Assembly: GCF_030269925.1 (NCBI RefSeq)
Contig: NC_085133.1
Location: 516,001-580,000 of the forward strand
Reading direction: 5' to 3'
Length of the DNA: 64,000 nt
Source of the DNA: Bombyx mori
Taxonomy: Eukaryota > Arthropoda > Insecta > Lepidoptera > Bombycidae
Shown: one piece after another, positions 35,545-43,900 of the stretch
Layout of the letters: every line of letters starts with the position of its first letter
Numbering within the stretch: position 1 is the first letter of the stretch
The notes under the pieces: model-generated
The model's database searches: none
Told to the model about the DNA's origin: nothing
Seen by the model: the letters and a program-made list of their open reading frames with translations, nothing else
Position numbers and translations under genes: made by a program

Positions 35545-35682
35545 ATGGACAAAGCCATCATACAAGAGATCATAGTACTAGTGGTGACGTTACTGCTGGC
35601 TTACTTGGAGTCCTGTCTCGGCTGCACGAGGCACGAGTACATTACCTGCAACGAGAACAGCCCTAAGTGCGATAAGAAGTGA
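35545..35682 (+). CDS. Micropeptide C, 45 aa, hydrophobic segment plus Cys tail ending in DKK
   Basis: Unrecognised family member. Residues 9-21 are hydrophobic (Ile, Val, Leu), preceded by a charged start (Asp2, Lys3, Glu8). The tail has Cys24, Cys27, Cys35 and Cys42; C27-x7-C35-x6-C42 fits the locus pattern, with Pro40 near the last Cys and Lys44-Lys45 at the end. The ATG is 10 nt after the acceptor at 35533-35534; a second AG at 35540-35541 would leave only 3 nt. G is at -3 and +4. The exon continues 33 nt past the stop to a strong donor (AAG then GTAAGT at 35716). If spliced from exon B, the gap from the B stop to this ATG is 11 nt. Immediately downstream the intron takes in a dispersed repeat at 35755. 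Confidence 0.72.
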   Translation: MDKAIIQEIIVLVVTLLLAYLESCLGCTRHEYITCNENSPKCDKK

Positions 35683-35754
35683 AGATTTTTTAATATATTG
35701 AAGTGTCCTTTCAAGGTAAGTTCCAGATATCGCATACAAGAATATTGTAGTGAC

Positions 35755-35955
35755 TTTTTGGCGGGAACGCGAGGAGTGAAGTTGTGTGATCTGTTTTATT
35801 TTGTCTATTTAAGTGTTTCTTCAGGTTTAAATGTGTAATAACGGTGATTTATTAACTGTTTAATATCTGTGAAAGTGCAGAAATGTGGGAAAATGAAACA
35901 AAGCCGTTGGACGTAACTTCTCGGGTTCCTCCAAAAGTTCACTGAAAATCTCAGT
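35755..35955 (+). repeat. Dispersed repeat X, truncated by a LINE
   Basis: Starts gactttttggcgggaacgcg; same sequence as 41161 and (inverted) 50283. The C-D intron of the micropeptide unit contains it. Confidence 0.7.
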
Positions 35956-36110
35956 AAAGCGAAGCAGTTGCTCCTGAGTTAAGTCTCCTTCGGAGGTGCT
36001 CGGGCAGCTGTGAGCAAACCCCACCCCTCCTGGCTGAGCCTTTGCTCGCCCACCAGTCCTGGTGAAACTGGAAAGGCCTCCGGGCCACCAGTAACTCTTC
36101 AATCATAAAA
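35955..36110 (+). mobile_element. LINE 3' end (family 2), short
   Basis: cgaagcagttgctcctgag to ccagtaactcttcaatc and an A run; abuts repeat X. Confidence 0.7.
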
Positions 36111-36429
36111 AAAACGTGAACTACATTTATAAAGCTTGATTGTGCGGGGTTGAAATTACTCAAGCTAAAAGTTATGTTATGGTAAAAACTCGAAATCTCT
36201 TCCGACCATTATTGTTAGTGGCGTCTTATTTTAAAATTTTACTGCCAGATTTATGTACCAACTATTAGTGTAACTATTAGTGTTACCAACTATCATTAGG
36301 AAAATATTTTATAAGATTACTGATTTCTGAAAGGTTTGATGATTTTGGGGCTAATTTTTGTTCTTGTTTAGTTGGATTTTTTGGTAAACCAGTAAAAATT
36401 TTCGAATGAAAAAAAAAATGTTAGCCTAC

Positions 36430-36775
36430 TAATACCAATTTTTCCAATGAAATGTTCTCGATTGACTTCCACGCTGAAGGAATAACATCGTGTAATAAAA
36501 ATCAAACCCGCCAATTATAATTTGCGTAATTACTGGTGGTAGGACCTCTTGTGAGTTCGCTAGGTACCACCACCCCGCCTATTTATTTCTGCTGTGAAGC
36601 AGTAGGTAATTTAATGCGTGTCGGTTTGAAGGGTGGGGCGGCCGTTGTAACTATACTGAGACCTTAGAACTTATATCTCAAGTTGGGTGGCGGCATTTAC
36701 GTTGTAGATGTCTATGGGTTCCCCTAACCACTTAAAACCAGGTGGGCTGTGAGCTCGTCCACCCATCTAAGAAAA
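36430..36775 (+). mobile_element. Bm1-type SINE, tRNA head missing
   Basis: Starts ccaatttttccaatgaaa; tail lies 55 bp before exon D. Confidence 0.8.
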
Positions 36776-36836
36776 AGGAAAAAAATGATCTAGATCATTT
36801 AGCATCGACAGTTATTTTGCTTTTCGTAGTCCAACA

Positions 36837-37001
36837 ATGGCGCTGATCATCAATGAGTTTGTCCTGCTTCTGCTGCACATAGCGGTGTCAGTTTTTGACT
36901 TGACGCGCGGCTGCGGACGAAAACGGCAATGTGGCGACGAGGGTCAGCCCTGCGGTCAGTTCATCAATAAAAATCGAGTTCGGATGCTTCGGAAAACAAC
37001 A
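36837..37001 (+). CDS. Micropeptide D, 55 codons in this exon; its stop is supplied by the next exon
   Basis: Unrecognised family member. Residues 4-20 are hydrophobic; Gly25-Cys26, Cys32 and Cys39 give C-x5-C-x6-C with Pro38 before the last Cys. A basic extension follows (Lys45, Arg47, Arg49, Arg52, Lys53). The ATG is 7 nt after the acceptor at 36828-36829, A at -3 and G at +4. The exon ends in phase 0 at a good donor (GTAAGT at 37002) without a stop. Splicing to exon E puts TAA directly after codon 55. Splicing instead to exon F would add Lys-Lys and TAG, giving the same KK ending as B, C and E. Unspliced read-through would add seven codons before a stop at 37023. The two spliced endings are predictions that separate the polycistronic model from the exon-choice model. 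Confidence 0.68.
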
Positions 37002-37094
37002 GTAAGTCTTACTTTATGTGTATAGCTTAAATTTGGCTCTCATATTCTTATATTCAGTGTGTCTACTGTATTTTGCTCGTGGTAGCTCGGCAAG

Positions 37095-37260
37095 TAAATT
37101 AACCCATAGACACAGCCCACTGAGTTTCTCGCCGGATCTTCTCGGTGGGTCGCGTTTCTGATCCGGTGGTAGATTCTGCGAAGCACTGCTCTTGCTAGGG
37201 TTCATGCTAGCAACGTCATCAGGTTTGAGCCCCGTGAGTTCACTAAGCTAGGGGGAAAAA
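37095..37260 (+). mobile_element. Jockey-type LINE 3' end (family 1)
   Basis: Same marks as 29112-29310; D-E intron. Confidence 0.65.
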
Positions 37261-37444
37261 AAGCGCCCGCATGGGAAGGTGCCACCACTCCGGTTACCAA
37301 TTAAAATCAGGTGGGCTGTGAGATCCATGCATCTAAGCTATACATTTTTTTTGTACTAATGATTGTCGAAGTAGTTGATTGTGAAATCAGCAAGAAGCTG
37401 AGAATACAATAGAAATCAGATTTAAATGTGAATGTTGCCTTATC

Positions 37445-37545
37445 TGATTTAGTCACTTCCGGTTTGAGCCCCGTGAGCTCACCTACATGTTAGGGTGAAG
37501 CTGAAATAGCCTCTCAAGGCTATCAGCATAGGAAAAAAAAGGAAA
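37445..37545 (+). mobile_element. Jockey-type LINE 3' tip (family 1)
   Basis: ggtttgagccccgtgagc to ctctcaaggctatcagc and an A run. Confidence 0.6.
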
Positions 37546-37818
37546 AAAATCTGATTTAACAGCATCCCGTGGACCTCGCTCTAGTGTATTGTGATTGTCA
37601 ACGGGCATATATTGGTGGAAGGACGAATTGTATGCCCGCATTTCCTATAGTTCCAGACGTCATATTTCCAATTCCTAAAGGGTGGGGAAGCTTTTATACA
37701 ATACTATAAACCTTAATGTGTAAAGGCGAAAGGCTGCATTCACTGTCTGTTGTCTCTATGCCCCGATAACTGTTTTACATTCAATTATTCTTGTATTACA
37801 TTGCAGTAAACAGAAGAA

Positions 37819-38778
37819 ATGGTCGAAAAGTGTATGCTCTTTTTACTTTACATCATCATATTGATCGTGATGGTTTATGGGTGCAAGAGCAGAAGACGTT
37901 GCCCCAAGTATTGCCTCCCGTGTACCTATAAAGGACCCATAATTGAGGTCTTGTCTCCTAAGCCGGTTAGTTTTACATTGAACTAATATATTATTTGTAT
38001 CACTGTTGAATAGTAACAGAAGTGTTAGCGAAGATTTGTTTAAATATTGAGCTGCTTGTGTACTATGCTACAGCATGTAGTACGCTTGGAAAAAAAATAA
38101 CTTTCTGATTTTTTGTTGTCTGTTTGTTCCTAACGCCATCATATTATGTGTACCAGAAGCTAAAACCACAAAATTACGATTATATTAAATATGGCTTGAA
38201 GGATAATTGTTTGAAATGTTGAATGGAATCTGGTCTGGAACAAAGTTAGACCATGCAGAAGCAACCAAAGCTAGTAATCAGGTCGATTGTTGATAGTCTG
38301 CTGTCGTCTGAAGTGTTTAGCGAGTTATCAGACATCACATCACTTGCAATTAAGTCAGTCTTAATCCTACTCGATAAGGCTTATCCTACCTTCAAAACCT
38401 ACCCGCTCGGCCTTCAATACTACTTATTTCTGCCGTGAAGCAGTAATGTGTTTTGGTTTGAAGGGTGGGGCAGCCGTAGCTATACTTGAGACCTTAGAAC
38501 TTATATCTCGAGGTGGGTAGCGCATTTACGTCGTAGATGTCTATGGGCTTCAGTAACCACTTAACACCAGGTGGGCTGTGAGCTCGTCCACCCATCTAAG
38601 CAATAAAAAAAAGTAATAAATCGTATTTCCATTATTTTGTCTTATATTGACTGAAGTTGTCCTATGTATCGTTAAAATCTATCAACAAACACAAGTGAAA
38701 TGATCTCTGACGTTGGCACTAACAGACGAAATGGTTGGGTTAAATAAACTTTTTTGTTTTTGTTTACAGAAAAAATAG
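37819..38778 (+). CDS. Micropeptide E, about 51 aa, two exons (37819-37965, 38770-38778)
   Basis: Unrecognised family member. Residues 6-20 are hydrophobic. Gly21-Cys22, Cys28 and Cys35 give C-x5-C-x6-C, with Pro34 before the last Cys, an extra Cys32 and an Arg triplet (25-27) between the first two. Exon E starts at 37807 with TAA (the stop of frame D after splicing), and this ATG follows 9 nt later. Its frame is open to the donor GTTAGT at 37966; joining to the acceptor at 38768-38769 adds Lys-Lys and TAG. Without splicing the frame would run seven more codons to a TAA. The KK ending agrees with B and C and supports the splice. A SINE (38425-38615) occupies the intron. Confidence 0.68.
38425..38615 (+). 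mobile_element. Bm1-type SINE, 5' truncated
   Basis: tatttctgccgtgaagcag to the A tail; E-F intron. Confidence 0.8.
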
Positions 38779-38846
38779 CGGAACTTTTTTTAAAGTTTGA
38801 TGTAACAGAAACGTTTTTGTAATAAAAAAGTTAAGATAATTGAAAA
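38770..38846 (+). other. Shared 3' exon of the micropeptide unit
   Basis: A T-rich acceptor ending in ttgtttacAG precedes AAA AAA TAG, in frame with exon E (and equally with exon D). An AATAAA lies 43 nt after the stop codon, so this is a plausible last exon; the 3' end itself is inferred. Confidence 0.6.
38821..38826 (+). terminator. Polyadenylation signal AATAAA of the micropeptide unit
   Basis: Canonical hexamer 43 nt downstream of the stop codon in exon F; cleavage would be expected near 38840-38850. It fits the exon model but hexamers are common in such AT-rich DNA. Confidence 0.5.
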
Positions 38847-38916
38847 GCTTCTTATTTTCTCTAATTTAGATGTGTAAAAGATGTTTATATCTTTCATCTT
38901 ATATCTTTTATTATCT

Positions 38917-39160
38917 TTACTGGTGTAGGACCTCTTGTGAGTCCGCACGGGTAGGTGTCACCACCCTGCCTATTTCTGCCGTGAAGCAGTGATGCGTTTC
39001 GGTTTGAAGGGTGGAGCAGCCGTTGTAACTATACTGAGACCTTAGAACTTATGTCTCAAGGTGGGTGGCGAATTTACGTTGTAGATGTCTATGGGCTCCA
39101 GTAACCACTTAATACCAGGTGGGCTGTGAGCTGGTCCACCCATCTAATCAATATGAAATA
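38917..39160 (+). mobile_element. Bm1-type SINE, head missing
   Basis: Lies between the micropeptide unit and Sec24. Confidence 0.8.
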
Positions 39161-39227
39161 AAAATTATATTCCACTACGTGTGAAATGGTTTCATTAGGA
39201 GTATGCCGTCATCCAAAATGAGACGTG

Positions 39228-39340
39228 TGAGGGCTGCCCCAACCTTCAAACCGAAACGCATTACTGCTTCACGGCAGAAATAGGCAGGGTGGTGGTACCT
39301 ACAAGCGCGGACTCACAATACTTCTTACCACCAGTAAAAT
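39228..39340 (-). mobile_element. Bm1-type SINE, middle fragment
   Basis: ggctgccccaaccttcaaac to ttaccaccagtaaaa. Confidence 0.75.
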
Positions 39341-39344
39341 ACTC

Positions 39345-40675
39345 TCTCTGCATAATTTTCTCACATACGATTCCTTCCATCTGCTGCGATCCTTGGCTTG
39401 GTGAAGGGCATCGTTGAACTTGATGTTGAGAGATCGAATTTGGTCAGACCATATCGTGGGACTGCGCCCTCTGAGACGTTTGTCCTACATCAGCTGTTCA
39501 AGATTGTGACCCTCATTTCCAGCAATGTGTCCAAAGACCAATACTTTAGGAAGGCATATGGCTAACGGTAGATATGGTTACGATTGTTAATAATGAAACG
39601 AATATTTAAAAATAATTCATATATATTTATTTACAATTCCAGACTCCTTTATAACAATTAGATACTAAGAATTATAATATCGGCACTAATTAATTACATA
39701 ATAGGGGTTTCTGCCAAAAAATTGTTGACGTTTTCAATGAGACAAGGCGGCGGCCGCACCCACGTGAGGCATGAGGTCGGGGACGGTGTCATGGGACCGC
39801 CTCAAGCCGCTTGTTCATAGGAACACGAACTTGACAACATTCCCTTGACAGAGACGAGGCGTCTGGTGTTGCAATATTCAAAAATAAAATTACATCAAAC
39901 TGATTTATCCTTCAAATGATTTCTACAGTCTTAACAAATCACACTAAAGTATATTCTTTTGCGCCGCCATTTTGAAATCGATTTTGAATCGCTGCAATAA
40001 TTTTTTGAGCATTGCAACACCGCGCCAACTTAAACTATGATTACATGCAAGTCAAATCGGAAACGGTTCGCGAGACGAGGGACTAAGAGTACTGAGACGA
40101 GACGGGAGGGTAGTCACAGTTGTACTTCACTTTTGACGGGTTTTGACGGTAGGCGCAACAGTTTTAAAGGGGTAGTTTTTTCCACTACCCTCAAAACATT
40201 ACAGGGTATTGCGTTCTCACGTGACGAGTACAATTTAAAAGATGTCTGTATTCGTATCGACACGACTTTGCCGGGGCTCGAAGCTGATTCGTAGGTACAA
40301 TGGTCCCTGGGAACGCACTTATCTCTGTAAATCGAGACGCGACGACGTACTCCAGTTTGGTACTCATAAGAAAACTATATAGATTAACATTTACTTTTAC
40401 GAGTATACCAAACAGTCTCCTATTAATTATTAACCAAACAAAACTCATAACATTTATGTCTTTATATAGAAAACAGCTATCTGTGTTGCCAGCTACAAAA
40501 TTAATTCGAACGCTCGACGGTGTTGCCATCTCTTGTCACTGGACAGCAATACAAATACAAAAGTCATGAAAACGTTTCATTAGTATTTTGTTTTAGCATT
40601 ATTTTCGAGTTGGGCGTCAAAGTGAATTGAAAATACGTATTTTTAAATTATTATACCTGGCAGTCACCCACACGT
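39345..40675. other. Region between the convergent genes, no gene recognised
   Basis: Mixed composition with GC-richer blocks near 39750 and 40060. Frames up to 112 codons exist on both strands but none shows a family or splice pattern. Confidence 0.4.
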
Positions 40676-40676
40676 G

Positions 40677-40682
40677 TTTAAT
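40677..40682 (-). terminator. Possible poly(A) signal ATTAAA for Sec24 exon 17b
   Basis: About 150 nt past the stop codon on the - strand. Confidence 0.3.
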
Positions 40683-40832
40683 AATGTATTTGCGAGAGTC
40701 CGGTCAAGATGAGTGTCTGATATACGCTCAGTTAATTTATCTCTTTAGAATTACGCCGTGTGTCTATGTGAGGGCCTATAGCCGGAGCCGCGGTCCGTGG
40801 GCCCTCCTGCTCCGGCTGCACGTGTTCGGATG

Positions 40833-40970
40833 CTATAGAAGTTGTCTGATCTCCTTGTGCACGTGGCAGAGGAAGTCAACGTATGACGCGCTTCCGTCGA
40901 CGCCTCGGTCCTCGACCAGGAAGTGACGTAGCACCGTCTCTAATTTGTCGTGTTGGCGCATTATCGTTAG
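40833..40970 (-). CDS. Sec24CD: Sec24 alternative last exon 17b (distal, canonical)
   Basis: Acceptor catttcAG at 40972-40971, then 45 codons and TAG. It encodes His-Phe-Leu-Val-Glu-Asp-Arg, Ser-Tyr-Val-Asp-Phe-Leu-Cys and His-Lys-Glu-Ile-Arg-Gln-Leu-Leu at the very end, which is how Sec24C/D proteins normally finish. It joins exon 16 in phase 0, skipping 17a. ATTAAA on the same strand at 40682-40677 is a possible poly(A) signal. Confidence 0.85.
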   Translation of the reverse strand, partial: LTIMRQHDKLETVLRHFLVEDRGVDGSASYVDFLCHVHKEIRQLL

Positions 40971-43900
40971 CTGAAATGAGATTGGGACAGTCAGTTTTGG
41001 TTGGCAGCCGTGAGCAACGCTCAGGGAGGATAACTCAAGAGAGCGTCTGGGTGGTATGTGATTGGAATGATACAGAGATGTAGAGTATATTTATTGCGAG
41101 ACGGTCACGGCTTTCGGTTCGAAGGAACCAGCCCTTATATACCTTGAGACTCTGACCTCTACTCCGGACTTTTTGGCGGGAACGCGAGGAGTAAAGTTGT
41201 GTGATTTGTTTTATTTTGTCTATTTAGTGTTTCTTCAGGTTTAAATGTGTAATAGCAGTGGTTTGTTAACTGTTTAGTATCTGTGAAAGTGCACAAATGT
41301 GGGAAAACGAAATAAAGCCGCTGAACGTAACTTCTCGGGATCCTCCAAAAAGTCCACTGAAAAAGTCTCAATAAAAGACCACCATTTTACTGAGCTTATC
41401 TTTAATTTTCATTACTTCTCATTTCATTTCATGTCATGTTTCATATTAATCAACTTCATTTCATTTCATAATATCATTTTTCATATAAAAAAAGTTTCAT
41501 TAAAATTAAAATAAAACTTGACTTAATAAAGGTCTTAGTTACCAGATCATAAAATCCCTTAAAAAAAAGATCTTTACTCCCTAGCCGGAGGGTAGCGTGC
41601 AGTGTGCGGCCACCGCTAGACTGCCCCGATCGAGCCGCTGCCGTGCGACACGGTCAAGGCAGTCCGGTTCAATTTTAAAATTCAATCCGTATCGTCATAA
41701 GTAATTAGGAATACCCGTTTGAAAGGTTTCACCACAAAGAGAAAATCTTGCATCGAGCTGGTGAAATTGCTCGGTCTACCGACGGTCCCAATGTTCGGAA
41801 CTTGTATACTGGGTGTTAGGAGACCGCTTCCAAAATCGAAGACAGACGATACTACTAATGACTCGTCTGATGATGGGACAGAAAAAAAAATCGATACTGA
41901 TTATAAAAAAATATATATTTTTAAAACGTTTTATTTATGCTCAATCATGTTAGTGCAGCTAAATGAAACGATAGTTTCATAAAAAATACATTATTGAAAT
42001 CAGGATCGATTTTTTTCCCGTCCCATCATATCATTATCCCATCATCTCATATCAAATATAAATTACTAAAATCAGGATCGGTTTTTTTCCCGTCCCATCA
42101 TATCCTTATCTCATGATCTCATATCAAAAATAAATTACTAAAATCAGGATCGGTTTTTTCCCGTCCCATCATCTCATATCAAAAATAAATTACTAAAATC
42201 AGGATCGCTTTTTCCCGTCCCATCATATCATTATCCCATCATCTCATATCAAAAATAAATTACTAAAATCAGGATCGATTTTTCCCGTCCCATCATATCA
42301 TTATCCCATCATCTCATATCAAAAATAAATTACTAAAATCAGGATCGCTTTTTCCCGTCCCATCATATCATTATCCCATCATCTCATATCAAAAATAAAT
42401 TACTAAAATCAGGATCGATTTTTCCCGTCCCATCATATCATTATCCCATCATCTCATATCAAAAATAAATTACTAAAATCAGGATCGCTTTTTCCCGTCC
42501 CATCATATCATTATCCCATCATCTCATATCAAAAATAAATTACTAAAATCAGGATCGATTTTTCCCGTCCCATCATATCATTATCCTTTCATCTCATATC
42601 AAAAATAAATTACTAAAATCAGGATCGCTTTTTTTCCGTCCCATCATCAAAGGTGTCATTACTACTATATTCTGTCTTCTTTTTCGGAAGAGGTCTCCTA
42701 ACACCCAGTACATGCAAGCTTATCTTGAAAATTTCGTAAATTCAGGCATCTGTCACATATCTTGTATTCTATGATAGCTACCGCCACACCAGAGTCATTC
42801 ATACGAGAACTCAAGATGATGGTGTTTAGTATGAAAGCTTCAAAAGTTTAGCTCGTGATAAAAAAAAAAATCAAATTAGTGTGATATCGAAAATCAAACC
42901 AAATTAATCGCATTAAAAGCGCTTTGTAATTAAAAGTACTTTTACGGTTAGGTTCTTCTCTTAATAAACACGAGGTTCATTAATAGAAAGAAAAAAAAAA
43001 AAAAGAATGTATTAAAAAAATACATAAATACTATTTATAATCTCACGAGTGAGCTAAATAGCTTTTTATTAGAATTATCTGAATAAACCTAACCTAATCT
43101 ATCCTAAGAAGAAACGAGCCTGGAGATCAGTAATACAGGACCTTTTTTTATTGCTTAGATGGATGGACGAGCTCACTGCCCACCTGATGTTAAGTGGTTA
43201 CTGGAGCCCATAGACATTTACAACGTAAATGCGCCACCCACCTTGAGATATAAGTTCTAAGGTCTCAGTATAGTTACAACGGCTGCCCCACCCTTCGAAC
43301 CGAAACGCATTACTGCTTCACGGCAGAAATAGGCAGGGCGGTGGTACCTACCCGCACGGACTCACAAGAGGTCCTACCACCAGTTTAAAGCATTTAGCAC
43401 CAAAGCATTAGTAGGTTCCTATCAAATCTGGATGGGCAGGAAGAGGACTGCGGAGAATGCAGGTGAGCGTGATGCATATTGATAGGGAACCCTCAAATCT
43501 ATATTCCAGGATCCAGAGTCCAGTGGTAGACTCCAAATTCCTTCTTAACAACACAATGGCGCCGCGGATTGTTTAGAGATTCCATTAGTTTTAGTTTTCA
43601 TGGTTTCTTTTCAAATAAATATAATGGTTTTTTTTTGGACAGTAGTCTATATTGTCATTCTGTCTGTCACGATAACGAAAGATTGAACCGTAAAAGTAGT
43701 TTTAATTATGATTTACGATCCGCGGAGACCGAACGTAATACTGAAGCGATTTATCTCAAAGTGAACACCAGCGGTTAGAGGTCAAGCCATCGCTAAAGCA
43801 CGGGTTTATGTTCGCGTCGATACCGTCCACGCTAACAGCACACGCGACGGCATGTGGTCACCAGCAGCAGTAGAATGAAATACAAAAAGCCACACTCAAA

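Larger units (their letters stand above)
30093..38846 (+). other. Transcription unit of five tandem micropeptide exons plus 3' exon (polycistronic candidate)
   Basis: Inferred exons: A 30093-30244, B 34050-34181, C 35535-35715, D 36830-37001, E 37807-37965, F 38770 to about 38846. Every exon follows an AG acceptor (tttgtttcAG, tttaaacAG, tttgattgcAG, gcttttcgtAG, tacattgcAG, ttgtttacAG). Donors are GTATAA, GTTTGA, GTAAGT, GTAAGT and GTTAGT. Each of exons A-E has an ATG 7-12 nt inside its 5' border with a purine at -3, and one short frame. The five products share one layout: hydrophobic segment, then a basic Cys tail. The repetition of gene architecture, ATG position and Cys pattern is the main evidence that this is real. 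Introns contain SINEs, a hAT MITE and LINE tails. No leader exon or promoter upstream of exon A could be fixed. The unit could be one polycistronic mRNA or mutually exclusive exons with a shared 3' exon. Family not recognised. Confidence 0.72.

Noticed and set aside
36837..37023. Reading frame D as an unspliced 62-codon gene
   Set aside because: The last seven codons lie past a strong GTAAGT donor and the sister exons all splice; kept only as a fallback.
39345..40675. A further Sec24 or micropeptide exon between the two genes
   Set aside because: I searched for the Leu-Val-Glu-Asp core and for hydrophobic-plus-Cys frames on both strands and saw none.
41990..42650. CRISPR-like array
   Set aside because: Units are head-to-tail without unique spacers and the DNA is eukaryotic; it is a minisatellite.
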